From NCBI RefSeq assembly GCF_002918555.1, contig NZ_PQMB01000002.1, positions 1,155,169 through 1,219,168 on the forward strand: a DNA stretch of 64,000 nucleotides. Reading direction: 5' to 3'. A program made the translations under genes and the position numbers. Shown piece after piece: positions 1 through 10,170 of this stretch (positions are counted from its first letter, which is position 1; every line of letters starts with the position of its first letter). The notes below the pieces were generated by a model. That model ran no database searches and was not told the origin of the DNA. It saw nothing but the letters and a program-made list of their open reading frames with translations. The stretch comes from Citrobacter amalonaticus. GTDB lineage: Bacteria > Pseudomonadota > Gammaproteobacteria > Enterobacterales > Enterobacteriaceae.

Positions 1-84
1 CATAGTGATTCTGTATTTGCGTTGAATGTAGAGTTATACGCGAGTTTAACACTCTACGCATACCATTGCCCATGAAGGATTAAG

Positions 85-107
85 TCAGCTTTAACCGCTG
101 ATTTTTT
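85..107 (+). terminator. Possible weak intrinsic terminator
   Basis: A short stem (TCAGC at 85-89 pairing with GCTGA at 97-101) is followed by six T on the plus strand. It would end a plus-strand gene entering from the left and converging on the regulator at 106. The stem is only five base pairs, so this is tentative. A second small inverted repeat (GTAGAGT/ACTCTAC) lies at about 28-58. Confidence 0.35.
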
Positions 108-798
108 ATGGCCTGTCTTCGCAGCGAACTTTGCGTAAAAAATCACTTAACGATCGGTCCGCACATTCGCGAAACCGCCTGTCGAGCGGGGTAACTTGCA
201 GACAGCGATCCACACGAAAGCAGCGATAATCTTCTCGTCGCTCACACCATGCCACCAGCAGCCAGTGCTCTCCCCAGAAAAACATCCCCAACGGCTGCAC
301 ATCACGCCATGAGAGATGCCCCGCTTCATCACGATAATGCAGCGCCAGCACCTGCTGCGCCGAAACAGCACGATGGATGAGATCAAACGCGCTGCGTGAA
401 TGGGGCTGAGTGCCAAAATCCGGCGCGAAAATCCGCGTCTGCTCGGCCTTACGGCGGCTCTCTTCCGGCAGGATCGCCAGTACTTTTTCCTGCGCGGACT
501 CCAGTTCACGGGAGAGCGAGTCCCCGCCCCACGTCTTGAGTAAGCGAATGGCGACCATCAGCGCTTCTGATTCGCGATGCGTTAACATCAGCGGTGGCAG
601 GTCAAATCCGGCCATTAAGCGGTAACCGCAGCCCGCCTCGCCTTCAACGGGCACACCGGATACAGAGAGGTCACGAATATCGCGGTAGATAGTCCGCTCA
701 GAAACCTCAAGCCGCCCGGCCAACTGCGCCGCCGTTGTCAGCCTTCTGCCACGCAGGATCTGCACAATTTGAAATAAGCGGTCGGCGCGTCGGGTCAT
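106..798 (-). CDS. YafY-like HTH/WYL-domain transcriptional regulator
   Basis: This 230-residue protein has an N-terminal HTH_11-type helix-turn-helix (residues about 5-60, with the typical RTIYRDIRDLS recognition region) and a C-terminal WYL-type domain (about 135-205, around LALHYRDEAG and FRVDRC). Proteins of this architecture are usually one-domain-sensor repressors; WYL domains bind ligands or nucleic acid. The gene ends within the T-run of the plus-strand stem at 85-107. The next gene on the same strand, a VOC protein, starts its transcript further upstream and ends 25 bases before this start, so the two are probably cotranscribed. The ligand and target are unknown. Confidence 0.8.
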   Translation of the reverse strand: MTRRADRLFQIVQILRGRRLTTAAQLAGRLEVSERTIYRDIRDLSVSGVPVEGEAGCGYRLMAGFDLPPLMLTHRESEALMVAIRLLKTWGGDSLSRELESAQEKVLAILPEESRRKAEQTRIFAPDFGTQPHSRSAFDLIHRAVSAQQVLALHYRDEAGHLSWRDVQPLGMFFWGEHWLLVAWCERREDYRCFRVDRCLQVTPLDRRFRECADRSLSDFLRKVRCEDRP

Positions 799-823
799 TT
801 TAGCTCTCGATATTCAGCGATGA

Positions 824-1189
824 TTACGCGGGTTGATGCAGGCCAACACGGTTCCCTTCACTGTCGGTAAACAGTGCAATGGTGCCGATATCCTGCCCCA
901 AATGAACAGGCCCCAAAACGCACTCTCCGCCCGCACTCGCGACGCGCCCAAGGGTTGCCGCCAGATCGGCAGTATGCAGGTAAATAATAACCCCGTGCAC
1001 CGACGGCGTAATACCATCAAATTTTGCCAGCGCGCCGCCGGTGGCCGGTTCGTCATAGGGAAATACGGCCAGGTCAGCGCTGTCCATTTTTTCGCGGCGA
1101 AGTGATACCTGCATCACCGGCTCATAAAACGTAATAGCGCGCGCCATGTCCGTTACGGGGATCTCAAACCAGTTAATTACGCTCTTCAT
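824..1189 (-). CDS. VOC (glyoxalase/bleomycin-resistance fold) family protein
   Basis: A 121-residue single-domain protein with the features of vicinal-oxygen-chelate proteins: the start WFEIPVTDMARAITFYE, a middle GVIIYLHTADLAATLGRV and the end DSEGNRVGLHQP. Many such small proteins bind a metal and act on small electrophiles or serve as partners of regulators; no substrate can be read from the sequence. A good ribosome site (AGGAGG region) lies just upstream, around 1194-1200. It is 25 bases upstream of the WYL regulator on the same strand, so the regulator may respond to the compound this protein handles (inference). Confidence 0.8.
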   Translation of the reverse strand: MKSVINWFEIPVTDMARAITFYEPVMQVSLRREKMDSADLAVFPYDEPATGGALAKFDGITPSVHGVIIYLHTADLAATLGRVASAGGECVLGPVHLGQDIGTIALFTDSEGNRVGLHQPA

Positions 1190-1262
1190 ACATCCTCCTG
1201 CCTTAGTGATTAAGTTCAGGAGAAATATACGACAGGGCTACTGACAGCATACTGTCAGCAGC

Positions 1263-2660
1263 CTATACACAAACCAACGCCCGGGCGTGATCTAACAGCC
1301 ACGGGCGTAAGTAACCGACGGTATTTGAAAAAGGCAAAACCTCATCCGGTAAACGAATACCCAACTGCTGTTGGATCCAGCGACGACGGATGACAACACG
1401 CTGCCAGAGTTCGGGATAATCCTGCGCCAGCGCATCACGCAGCGCCTTATCCGCCAGCGCCACCGTATCTTCAATACTGGCCCCGGCATAACCCGCCCGG
1501 GAAGGGATAATATCGATTTGCAAAATCATCCCGCTTCGCAGCTGCGCCGCAGAATGCGGATCTATCGGCGAGCACAGCCACTCTTCATCGGCCACCAGAT
1601 GACCCGGATTCAGGTGCCAGTGATACTCCGCTTTCGGCAACACCTGCTCGATTAACGCGTACATTTCACTACCACACATCCCGATGCGCAAATTCTCCAA
1701 CCAGCTCACCACCGCCCGATAATAAGGCTTTGCCACAACGTCCAGGTAATCGGCCACCTCGGGTGCCAGCTCGCTTTCATCAGCGACCACATAAGCCGCA
1801 CGACTGCTTAGCCCGCCCTTAAAGCTCGTGGTTAACGAAAACTTATCGCCACGTTGAATCACTTTGTCCCCGGGATAGAGATTAGCATGTGCAAAGCGCT
1901 CGCCGGTGGCGGCAATCATTACCACGTTATTCGGCTGCCCTTCCGCCGCCAGTCGTGCGCCAATCTGCTTTTCGGTTTTGCCTGGTTCAATGGCGCTAAG
2001 CGCTGTCAGAACAGCCGTTGATGCCAGATTTGCGCCGTATTCGTAATGCGCCAGCTCATTGGCATTATTCACCGTGCGCACCCCACCGTCAGGTGAAATA
2101 AATATCCCCGTTGCGTTACAAAACTGCGCCTGCTCCCCTGCGGCCTGACGCAAGGCATCAACAATAAACGCCGGTAGTTCGAACATCTGCGCTGTATCAT
2201 CAGCCACGCCGGTAAACAGCTTCCATCCCACCAGGCCATAGCGTCTTCCCGCCACCACTCCGGCATCTGCTAACAGCGCAGGCAGAGATTTCAGATTGTC
2301 CATCGGCTGATTGGGCAACGAGAACCACGGCGCATGAATCACCCGATTTGCCAGCCGTGCATGAGCCGCCAGCTTGAGGTTTTCATTGCCAAGGACCAGA
2401 ACAGCCTCGCCATCACTGTGCAACACCAGCAGCGCCTCTTCAAAGCGCGGAATAAACCCTGTGAGGTATTCAAAGTTGCCACTATGCTCTTTGTCGCCAT
2501 AGATAATCAGCGTCGCAAGCTGCCGGGAGCGCATCTGTGACAACACTTTTTCTTTGCGGGCGTGCAGCGTTTCGTCGCTCAAAATGACAGATGGCACATC
2601 ATGCCAGACGGCGGGGGGGATGACTTTTTGCAACTGGATAGATGAGAGGGGACGGATCAC
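1263..2660 (-). CDS. M24 (pita-bread) family peptidase-like protein
   Basis: A 465-residue protein with an N-terminal creatinase/prolidase-like domain (about 30-190, including LATLIIYGDKEHSGNFEYLTG) and a C-terminal M24-like domain (about 200-420). The late motifs are visible: a His in LNPGHLV and the Glu in GASIEDTVAL. The two Asp ligands expected in the strand after GD are not obvious: the segment reads FSLTTSFKGGLSSRAAYVVAD. The metal site therefore looks incomplete, and the protein may not be a classical metallopeptidase. It stands between the VOC gene and the secF terminator on the minus strand, with no counterpart at this place in E. coli K-12. Confidence 0.7.
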   Translation of the reverse strand: MIRPLSSIQLQKVIPPAVWHDVPSVILSDETLHARKEKVLSQMRSRQLATLIIYGDKEHSGNFEYLTGFIPRFEEALLVLHSDGEAVLVLGNENLKLAAHARLANRVIHAPWFSLPNQPMDNLKSLPALLADAGVVAGRRYGLVGWKLFTGVADDTAQMFELPAFIVDALRQAAGEQAQFCNATGIFISPDGGVRTVNNANELAHYEYGANLASTAVLTALSAIEPGKTEKQIGARLAAEGQPNNVVMIAATGERFAHANLYPGDKVIQRGDKFSLTTSFKGGLSSRAAYVVADESELAPEVADYLDVVAKPYYRAVVSWLENLRIGMCGSEMYALIEQVLPKAEYHWHLNPGHLVADEEWLCSPIDPHSAAQLRSGMILQIDIIPSRAGYAGASIEDTVALADKALRDALAQDYPELWQRVVIRRRWIQQQLGIRLPDEVLPFSNTVGYLRPWLLDHARALVCV

Positions 2661-2778
2661 TGGCGTTACTCCATGTCAAAGGCCATTTATCATGGAGAGT
2701 AGCGAAGATCCTCGTCATACTGCAAGTTACATGCAGGGCGACGGCAACCAGGGCTATGCAGGGGATCGGACTGCTGCA

Positions 2779-2808
2779 ATAAAAAATCCCGGTCATACAA
2801 CCGGGATT
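2779..2808 (-). terminator. Intrinsic terminator of the secDF operon
   Basis: On the minus strand a stem ATCCCGGT/ACCGGGAT with a five-base loop is followed directly by a run of T (seen as AAAAAA on the plus strand at 2781-2786). It lies 25-50 bases after the secF stop, the expected place for the end of the yajC-secD-secF transcript. Confidence 0.85.
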
Positions 2809-2831
2809 CCAGATATGGCGTGAAAGTCTGC

Positions 2832-3803
2832 TTACGGCAGAATAGACGGCTGATCCGCCCCTTCTTTCTCGACTTTCTGCTGCAGCATGTGCTCGCGCTT
2901 CATACCCAGCTTCAGCGCCAGCGCCGATGCCACGTAGATAGACGATGCAGTACCGATGGACACACCAATAAGCATGGTGAGTGAGAAGCCTTCCAGTACC
3001 GGACCACCGAAGAGGTACAGCATCAGAATAACCACTAACGTCGTACCGGACGTAATCAACGTACGGTGCAACGTCTGGGTCAGCGACACGTTAAAGATTT
3101 CGTAAGGCGTACCGCGGCGAATTTTGCGGAAGTTTTCACGAATACGGTCAGATACCACGATACTGTCGTTCAGCGAGTAACCAATAACCGACATCAGCGA
3201 TGCCACAATAGTCAGGTCAACCTCGATATGGAACAACGACAGGATCCCTAAGGTAATGATCACGTCGTGCGCCAGCGCGATAACCACCCCTGCCGCCAGT
3301 CGCCACTCAAAGCGGAAACCGACGTAGACGAGGATGGAGATCAGCGCTACGATCAGCGCCATCGCGCCCGTTTGCGCCAGATCGGCGCCCACGCTGGGGC
3401 CGACGAACTCAATACGTTTCACCGCGGCGTTCTGGTTAGTGGCTTCGTTAATGACGCTCAGCACCTTACTACCCAGCACCTGCCCACCGTTTTCACCTTC
3501 GGTTGGCGGCATACGTACCATAATGTCGTGGCTGCTGCCGAAGTTCTGCAAAAGCGGTTCAACAAAGCCCGCTTTCTCCAGCGCATCGCGCATCACATCC
3601 ATTTCTGCCGGTTTTTCCAGCGTAATTTCAATCACCGTACCGCCGGTGAAATCGAGTCCCCAGTTAAAACCGCGTATGCCCATCACCACGATGGCCGCAA
3701 TCAGCAGCAATCCGGAGATGCCGAAAGCCCAGTAGTCCCAGCGCATAAAGTCATAGACTTTACGGCCGTGGTTCAATTGTTCAACAGTATATTCCTGTGC
3801 CAC
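2832..3803 (-). CDS. secF: Protein translocase subunit SecF
   Basis: SecF of the SecDF-YajC accessory complex, an inner-membrane RND-type machine that uses the proton motive force to help SecYEG substrates leave the translocon on the periplasmic side. From the chosen start it has 323 residues, the E. coli length. It shows the first membrane segment (about 23-42), the conserved DFTGGT motif just after it, and the C-terminal group of membrane segments including [11 protein letters not shown] and [23 protein letters not shown]. The start is a GTG at 3803, matching the E. coli protein start ([11 protein letters not shown]). An upstream ATG would add 15 residues unlike SecF. It follows secD by ten bases. 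Confidence 0.97.
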   Translation of the reverse strand: MAQEYTVEQLNHGRKVYDFMRWDYWAFGISGLLLIAAIVVMGIRGFNWGLDFTGGTVIEITLEKPAEMDVMRDALEKAGFVEPLLQNFGSSHDIMVRMPPTEGENGGQVLGSKVLSVINEATNQNAAVKRIEFVGPSVGADLAQTGAMALIVALISILVYVGFRFEWRLAAGVVIALAHDVIITLGILSLFHIEVDLTIVASLMSVIGYSLNDSIVVSDRIRENFRKIRRGTPYEIFNVSLTQTLHRTLITSGTTLVVILMLYLFGGPVLEGFSLTMLIGVSIGTASSIYVASALALKLGMKREHMLQQKVEKEGADQPSILP

Positions 3804-3813
3804 ATCGCACTCC

Positions 3814-5661
3814 TCAGATTGACAGCTTTTTGACGCGCTTGCCGCCATACAACAGGTTTACGATGGCACGCGTACCGACAATCGCGGTAAACATCGACGT
3901 CGCCACACCGATACCGGTAGTAATCGCGAACCCTTTAATTGCCCCGGTGCCGACCGCGTACAGGATGATGACCTTAATCAGCGTCGTGATGTTCGCATCA
4001 AAGATGGAACTGAACGCGCCGCGATACCCCTCATCAATCGCCTGCTGAACCGTACGCCCGTTGCTCAACTCTTCTTTGATACGTTCGTTGATCAGGACGT
4101 TGGCATCGACCGCTACCGCAAGGGTTAAGACAATCCCCGCAATACCCGGCATACTCAGCGTCGCCCCCGGCAGCAGTGACATGATACCGACAATCAGCAC
4201 CAGGTTAGACACCAGCGCACTGGTCGCAATCAGACCAAACTTCTTGTAGAAGATGATCATGAACAGGATGGAGACCGCCAGACCGGCCAGACACGCTTCC
4301 AGACCCTGCTTGATGTTCTGCATACCCAGAGTTGGACCAATCGTACGTTCTTCAACAATCTGAATCGGCGCAATCAGCGCACCGGCACGCAGCAGCAGAG
4401 AGAGCTGGCGAGCTTCATTCGGATTGTTGATACCGGTAATACGGAAGCTGTTACCCAGACGAGACTGGATGTTGGCGATGTTAATCACCTCTTCCTGCTT
4501 CACCAGCACCGCACGACCGTTAGCATCTTTCTTACCGCTGTCTTTATACTCCACAAACAGGGTCGCCATCGGTTTACCGATGTTGTCCTTAGTGAAGTTA
4601 GACATGATGTTGCCACCGGCGCTATCCAGCGAGATGTTAACCTGCGGCTGGTTGTATTCGTCCTGGCTGGAAGTGGAGTCGGTGATATGATCACCGGTCA
4701 GAATCACGCGTTTGTACAGCACAACGGGCTGACCTTCACGCGTCTGTTTCACTTCAGAATCGCCGGGTACACGACCGGATGCCGCGGCAGACTGATCAAC
4801 GTTGGTGTTGACCAGACGGAATTCCAGCGTCGCCGTCGCACCCAGGATCTCTTTCGCACGCGCAGTGTCCTGAATACCCGGCAGCTCGACCACGATACGG
4901 TCCGCGCCCTGACGTTGCACCACTGGCTCGGCAACGCCCAGTTGGTTAACACGGTTACGCAGGATGTTGATATTCTGCTGGACCGCGTATTCACGGGCTT
5001 CACTCAGACGCGCATCGGTCATCACCGCGCGCAGCGTAGTGCTGCCCTGGCTTGAGATCACCAGATCCTGATGACGCTTGCTGAGATAAGCAATGGCTTC
5101 GTCACGTGCCTTGGAATCACGGAAGTTGATACTCAGACCGTAGTTGTCTTCTTTACGAACGGTAGTATACGGAATGCCTTTTTCACGCAGATCGCTGCGC
5201 AGGCTATCAATATTTTGTTCCTGGAGTTTGCCAAGCGCGGTGTCCATATCCACTTCCATCAGGAAGTGCACACCGCCACGCAGGTCAAGACCGAGCTTCA
5301 TCGGTTCTGCGTGAATCGCGGCTAACCAGCGCGGCGTTGCCGGAGCCAGGTTAAGCGCCACGACGTATTTATCACCCAGCACGTCCACCAGCGCTTCACG
5401 TGCGCGCAGCTGGATGTCGGTGGAGTCGAAGCGCGCAAGAATAGCGCCCTCTTCCAGTGCCACAGACTTAGCGGTAATTTTTTCTTTTTGTAACGTATTC
5501 TGGACCTGGATCAGCGTTTGCTCACTGGCGGCGACGCCGCGCGCGCCAGTGATTTGAACAGCCGGATCCTCACCATAAAGGTTGGGAAGCGCATACAGCA
5601 GACCGACGACAATAACGACGATCAGCATGACGTACTTCCACAAAGGATAACGGTTTAACAC
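3814..5661 (-). CDS. secD: Protein translocase subunit SecD
   Basis: SecD, 615 residues as in E. coli. It has one N-terminal membrane segment (about 8-27), a large periplasmic P1 region, the conserved DLRGGVHF motif near residue 125 and five C-terminal membrane segments. The segment [19 protein letters not shown] carries the conserved membrane Asp thought to be part of the proton path. With SecF and YajC it pulls exported proteins out of SecYEG. It lies between yajC (27 bases upstream) and secF (ten bases downstream), one transcript with tgt and probably queA. Confidence 0.97.
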   Translation of the reverse strand: MLNRYPLWKYVMLIVVIVVGLLYALPNLYGEDPAVQITGARGVAASEQTLIQVQNTLQKEKITAKSVALEEGAILARFDSTDIQLRAREALVDVLGDKYVVALNLAPATPRWLAAIHAEPMKLGLDLRGGVHFLMEVDMDTALGKLQEQNIDSLRSDLREKGIPYTTVRKEDNYGLSINFRDSKARDEAIAYLSKRHQDLVISSQGSTTLRAVMTDARLSEAREYAVQQNINILRNRVNQLGVAEPVVQRQGADRIVVELPGIQDTARAKEILGATATLEFRLVNTNVDQSAAASGRVPGDSEVKQTREGQPVVLYKRVILTGDHITDSTSSQDEYNQPQVNISLDSAGGNIMSNFTKDNIGKPMATLFVEYKDSGKKDANGRAVLVKQEEVINIANIQSRLGNSFRITGINNPNEARQLSLLLRAGALIAPIQIVEERTIGPTLGMQNIKQGLEACLAGLAVSILFMIIFYKKFGLIATSALVSNLVLIVGIMSLLPGATLSMPGIAGIVLTLAVAVDANVLINERIKEELSNGRTVQQAIDEGYRGAFSSIFDANITTLIKVIILYAVGTGAIKGFAITTGIGVATSMFTAIVGTRAIVNLLYGGKRVKKLSI

Positions 5662-5688
5662 GGCAGTTCCCTTAGGGAAAAGTTTCTA

Positions 5689-6021
5689 TTACAGCGCCTT
5701 CATGGTGCCTTTCGGCAGAACGGCAGCTACGAAATCACGTTTGATAACCACTTCAGTGGTGTCGTTCAGCGCGATAGCAATGTAACCCGATTCCGCTACT
5801 TTGGTCACACGACCTACCAGACCACCGTTAGTCAGCACTTCATCGCCTTTGGCAATGGAGTTCATCAGGTTTTTGTGTTCTTTGGTACGCTTCTGCTGTG
5901 GGCGAAGGATCATGAAGTAGAAAATCAGACCAAACACCACCAGCATCAGAATCAGAGACATCGGGCTGCCCTGCGCCGGAGCACCTGTTGCCGCTACCGC
6001 ATCAGAAATAAAAAAGCTCAT
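5689..6021 (-). CDS. yajC: Sec translocon accessory protein YajC
   Basis: YajC, 110 residues, is a small inner-membrane partner of SecDF that also associates with AcrB. It has one membrane segment (about 18-40, ending FYFMILRPQQKRTKEH) followed by a cytoplasmic domain with the typical GDEVLTNGGLVGRVTKV motif. It starts 22 bases after tgt on the same strand, the conserved enterobacterial queA-tgt-yajC-secD-secF order. Confidence 0.97.
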   Translation of the reverse strand: MSFFISDAVAATGAPAQGSPMSLILMLVVFGLIFYFMILRPQQKRTKEHKNLMNSIAKGDEVLTNGGLVGRVTKVAESGYIAIALNDTTEVVIKRDFVAAVLPKGTMKAL

Positions 6022-6043
6022 TCAAATTCCCTCATTATTAAAA

Positions 6044-7204
<1,161 letters not shown>

Positions 7205-7234
7205 TTAAACATTCGCCACGGAATCACTCCATAG

Positions 7235-7340
7235 CTTAAAAATACAATAACCCGCAAGCGAAGGCGTTATCGAGGCAGCCACCGGAGCGTACACGCAGCA
7301 CGTGAGGATGGCGAGCACTGTCCGGCTTCAAAATAGCAAA
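7235..7340. repeat. Repeat-like intergenic stretch between queA and tgt
   Basis: About 100 bases between queA and tgt that code for nothing recognisable. It contains short inverted motifs (CCGG near each end; GTAC and CACGTG in the middle) and reads like an intergenic palindromic element. I cannot assign it to REP or ERIC. It would be transcribed in the queA-tgt message. Confidence 0.35.
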
Positions 7341-7353
7341 TGAGATAGCCTGC

Positions 7354-8418
7354 TTATGGTTGCTCAAAAATGGCTTGCGGATTGTACGTGATAAACATGG
7401 CATCACCGTAACTAAAAAAGCGATATTCCGCTTTTACCGCTTCATGATAGGCGTGCATGGTGTGTTTATAACCCGCAAATGCCGAAACCAGCATGATCAG
7501 CGTCGATTCCGGCAGATGGAAATTGGTCACCAGCGCATCAATCACTTTGTATTGATAGCCAGGATAAATGAAGATTTGGGTATCACCGAAGAATGGCGCG
7601 ATCGGGGCGTTTTTCGCCGCCTGGGCCGCGCTTTCCAGCGAACGTACGGAGGTTGTACCCACGGCAATCACCCGGTTGCCGCGCGCTTTCGCTGCCAGCA
7701 CCGCGTCGACAACGTCCTGCGGCACCTCTGCGTATTCAGAGTGCATGATGTGATCTTCAATGGTATCCACGCGAACCGGCTGGAAGGTCCCGGCGCCGAC
7801 GTGCAGCGTGACAAACGCCATTTCAATACCTTTTGCGCGCAGTTTTTCCAGTAGCGGTTCATCAAAGTGCAGGCCGGCAGTCGGTGCGGCAACGGCGCCG
7901 GGTTTTTCGCTATAAACGGTTTGATAAAGCTCGCGGTCAGCATCCTCGTCCGGACGATCAATATAGGGCGGCAGCGGCATGTGGCCGATGGCATTGAGGA
8001 TATCCAGTACCGGACGCGCATCGTTAAACTCGACTTCAAACAGCGCGCCGTGGCGGGCGGTCATGGTGGCGTTGATGCTCTCGTCATCGCCCAACAGCAG
8101 CTCCGCGCCCGGTTTTGGCGCTTTAGAAGCGCGAATGTGCGCCAGGATGCGCTTGTCATCCAGCATACGCTCAACCAGCACCTCAATCTTGCCGCCGCTG
8201 GCCTTGCGACCAAACAGACGGGCCGGGATCACCCGGGTATTATTAAAGACCAGAAGATCGCCAGGGTTGAGCTTGTCGAGTAAATCGGTGAAAGTACCAT
8301 GCGTCAGCGCGCCCGTTGGCCCGTCCAGCGACAGCAAACGACAGCTGCTGCGCTCCGCTTGCGGATAGTGGGCGATCAGGGATTCGGGTAGTTCAAAAGT
8401 GAAATCGGTAACGCGCAT
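7354..8418 (-). CDS. queA: S-adenosylmethionine:tRNA ribosyltransferase-isomerase
   Basis: QueA, 354 residues, transfers and isomerises the ribosyl part of S-adenosylmethionine onto preQ1 in tRNA, giving epoxyqueuosine. Nearly every stretch matches the E. coli enzyme, e.g. the start [19 protein letters not shown] and the central [20 protein letters not shown] and [13 protein letters not shown]. It is the first gene of the queA-tgt-yajC-secDF run. Its C-terminus (NPQAIFEQP) is slightly different from and two residues shorter than the E. coli one. Upstream lies an ERIC element shared with the divergent acpH. Confidence 0.97.
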   Translation of the reverse strand: MRVTDFTFELPESLIAHYPQAERSSCRLLSLDGPTGALTHGTFTDLLDKLNPGDLLVFNNTRVIPARLFGRKASGGKIEVLVERMLDDKRILAHIRASKAPKPGAELLLGDDESINATMTARHGALFEVEFNDARPVLDILNAIGHMPLPPYIDRPDEDADRELYQTVYSEKPGAVAAPTAGLHFDEPLLEKLRAKGIEMAFVTLHVGAGTFQPVRVDTIEDHIMHSEYAEVPQDVVDAVLAAKARGNRVIAVGTTSVRSLESAAQAAKNAPIAPFFGDTQIFIYPGYQYKVIDALVTNFHLPESTLIMLVSAFAGYKHTMHAYHEAVKAEYRFFSYGDAMFITYNPQAIFEQP

Positions 8419-8509
8419 GACACTGACTCAGACTAAAATTAGAGGCGGGTAGTCTAGTGCCGGGGCGCCCTCCCTGCAACCTTTACCCCTCAAGTTAAGA
8501 GACATAATC

Positions 8510-8635
8510 TATACACAAAATCATTCAAGATGCATCGAGGCGGCAACTGAATGAGTCCCCGGGAGCTTACTCAAGTAAGTGACTGGGGTGAGTGAAGGCA
8601 GCCAACAAAGAGGCAGTTTGAAGGATGAAGTGGAT
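8510..8635. repeat. ERIC (IRU) element between queA and acpH
   Basis: A classical 126-base enterobacterial repetitive intergenic consensus. It has the conserved core GGAGCTTACTCAAGTAAGTG followed by ACTGGGGTGAG, with the long inverted repeat around it, and ends TATACACAAAATCATTCAAG on the left and TTTGAAGGATGAAG on the right. It lies in the divergent queA/acpH intergenic region. Its right end supplies the AAGGA stretch 10 bases before the acpH ATG, so it may have become part of that ribosome-binding site. Confidence 0.9.
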
Positions 8636-9217
8636 ATGAATTTTCTTGCACATTTGCATCTGGCTCACCTTGCCGACAGCTCGCTTTCCGGCAATTTACT
8701 GGCCGATTTTGTCCGGGGTAATCCGGAATCGACCTTTCCACCTGACGTGGTGGAAGGCATTTTTATGCATCGACGGATCGACGTACTGACCGACAACCTG
8801 CCGGAAGTACGAGAAGCGCGGACGTGGTTTCGCAGCGAGACGCGTCGCGTGGCCCCCATTACGCTGGATGTAATGTGGGACCATTTCCTGTCACGGCACT
8901 GGGCGCAACTCTCGCCCGATTTCCCTCTGCACGCATTTATTGACTATGCCCGCACGCAGGTCACGACGATCCTGCCCGATTCGCCACCGCGCTTTGTTAA
9001 TCTGAACAATTATTTATGGTCAGAGAAATGGCTGGAACGCTACCGCGATATGGATTTCATCCAGAACGTGCTGAACGGCATGGCCAGCCGCCGCCCGCGA
9101 CTCAATGCACTACGCGACTCCTGGCACGATCTGGATACGCACTACGATGCGCTGGAAGAACGCTTCTGGCGCTTCTATCCGCAGATGATGGCGCAGGCAA
9201 GCCGCAAAGCGCTTTGA
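8636..9217 (+). CDS. acpH: Acyl carrier protein phosphodiesterase
   Basis: AcpH, 193 residues, removes the 4'-phosphopantetheine arm from holo-ACP, returning apo-ACP. The HD-like metal motifs DFVRGN (about 24-29) and [10 protein letters not shown] (about 44-53) and WDHFLSRHW are present. The start at 8636 gives [20 protein letters not shown], identical in length and start to E. coli. An in-frame ATG at 8579 lies inside the ERIC element and would add unrelated residues. Convergence or operon partners are absent: the peroxiredoxin gene downstream has its own promoter. Confidence 0.95.
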   Translation: MNFLAHLHLAHLADSSLSGNLLADFVRGNPESTFPPDVVEGIFMHRRIDVLTDNLPEVREARTWFRSETRRVAPITLDVMWDHFLSRHWAQLSPDFPLHAFIDYARTQVTTILPDSPPRFVNLNNYLWSEKWLERYRDMDFIQNVLNGMASRRPRLNALRDSWHDLDTHYDALEERFWRFYPQMMAQASRKAL

Positions 9218-9257
9218 TTGCCAGTATCGGGCCTACGGATTGCAGCAGGGAGGTGGC

Positions 9258-9295
9258 AGGATTAGGTAACGCCGCCATCCGGCAAAAATATTGAT
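9258..9295. repeat. REP-like remnant downstream of acpH
   Basis: The stretch GCCGCCATCCGGCAAAAATA at 9271-9290 is one arm of a REP (palindromic unit). No complete partner arm is seen, so this is probably a decayed unit lying at the end of the acpH transcript. Confidence 0.45.
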
Positions 9296-9330
9296 AGCCA
9301 AAACCTGTCTCATTGATTGTCAGCACCGCA

Positions 9331-9359
9331 TTGAGTTGTTACCTTAGCCTCCCTATACT
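9331..9359 (+). promoter_or_regulatory. Sigma-70 promoter of the peroxiredoxin gene
   Basis: TTGAGT at 9331-9336 and TATACT at 9354-9359 are separated by 17 bases, a strong sigma-70 pair. It is followed by a 45-base leader with the ribosome site AGGAG at 9394-9398, seven bases before the ATG at 9406. No OxyR site is claimed. Confidence 0.75.
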
Positions 9360-9405
9360 TGCCCGCGTTGCGTTCTAAAAACCCTTAACTTTGCAGGAGA
9401 ATTAT

Positions 9406-10008
9406 ATGGTACTGGTTACTCGTCAGGCTCCGGATTTCACAGCAGCTGCGGTACTGGGTAGCGGTGAGATTGTTGAAAACTTCAACTTCAAACAGCACAC
9501 CAACGGTAAAGCGACCGTTCTGTTCTTCTGGCCGATGGACTTCACCTTCGTATGCCCGTCTGAACTGATCGCGTTCGACAAACGTTATGAAGAATTCCAG
9601 AAGCGCGGCGTTGAAGTGGTTGGCGTTTCTTTTGACTCTGAATTCGTCCACAACGCATGGCGTAACACCCCTGTCGACAAAGGCGGCATCGGTGCGGTGA
9701 AATACGCAATGGTTGCTGATGTTAAGCGTGAAATTCAGAAAGCCTACGGCATCGAGCACCCGGAAGCGGGCGTTGCACTGCGTGGCTCTTTCCTGATTGA
9801 CGCGAACGGTGTTGTTCGTCACCAGGTGGTAAACGATCTGCCGCTGGGCCGTAACGTCGACGAAATGCTGCGTATGGTTGACGCGCTGCAGTTCCACGAA
9901 GAGCACGGTGAAGTTTGCCCGGCACAGTGGGAAAAAGGTAAAGAAGGTATGAACGCGTCTCCGGACGGCGTAGCAAAATACCTGACCGAAAACGTTTCCA
10001 GCCTGTAA
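9406..10008 (+). CDS. tsaA: AhpC/Prx1-type 2-Cys peroxiredoxin (TsaA-like)
   Basis: A 200-residue typical 2-Cys peroxiredoxin of the Prx1/AhpC class that reduces hydrogen peroxide and organic hydroperoxides in the cytoplasm. The peroxidatic Cys is in FTFVCPSE (near residue 47) and the resolving Cys in HGEVCPAQW (near 166). The start at 9406 (MVLVTRQAPDFTAAAVLG) has AGGAG seven bases upstream; an in-frame ATG at 9391 precedes the Shine-Dalgarno and is rejected. E. coli K-12 lacks this gene here; Salmonella and Citrobacter carry one named tsaA. Codon use is strongly biased to favoured codons, suggesting high expression. The reductant is not identified in the window. Confidence 0.9.
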   Translation: MVLVTRQAPDFTAAAVLGSGEIVENFNFKQHTNGKATVLFFWPMDFTFVCPSELIAFDKRYEEFQKRGVEVVGVSFDSEFVHNAWRNTPVDKGGIGAVKYAMVADVKREIQKAYGIEHPEAGVALRGSFLIDANGVVRHQVVNDLPLGRNVDEMLRMVDALQFHEEHGEVCPAQWEKGKEGMNASPDGVAKYLTENVSSL

Positions 10009-10021
10009 TCGGCTTGAATTG

Positions 10022-10053
10022 AAAAAAGGCTCGCCACGGCGAGCCTTTTTTAT
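10022..10053. terminator. Bidirectional intrinsic terminator after the peroxiredoxin gene
   Basis: A perfect stem AAGGCTCGCC/GGCGAGCCTT with loop ACG is followed by six T on the plus strand and preceded by A-rich sequence. It can stop the peroxiredoxin transcript and also the minus-strand DUF2339-DUF3999 transcript. Confidence 0.9.
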
Positions 10054-10079
10054 TGCTGACAAACGTCACGCCTGTTTTT

Positions 10080-10160
10080 ACCGGATGGCCTCGCTTGCGG
10101 CTTATCCGGCCCGGGGTGCTACCATTTGCAGACCCGATAAGCTTGCGCCATCGGGCATTT
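10080..10160. repeat. REP pair (BIME-like)
   Basis: Two palindromic units: CCGGATGGCCTCGCTTGCGG with CTTATCCGG, and GCCCGATAAGCTTGCGCCATCGGGC-like arms separated by about 30 bases. It lies between the peroxiredoxin terminator and the stop of the DUF3999 gene. The same second unit occurs at 16331-16358. Confidence 0.8.
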
Positions 10161-10170
10161 CACTTATTAC

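Noticed and set aside
9385-10062. Long minus-strand open frame opposite the peroxiredoxin gene
   Set aside because: It is a shadow of a highly codon-biased gene on the plus strand, has no ribosome site and no family resemblance.
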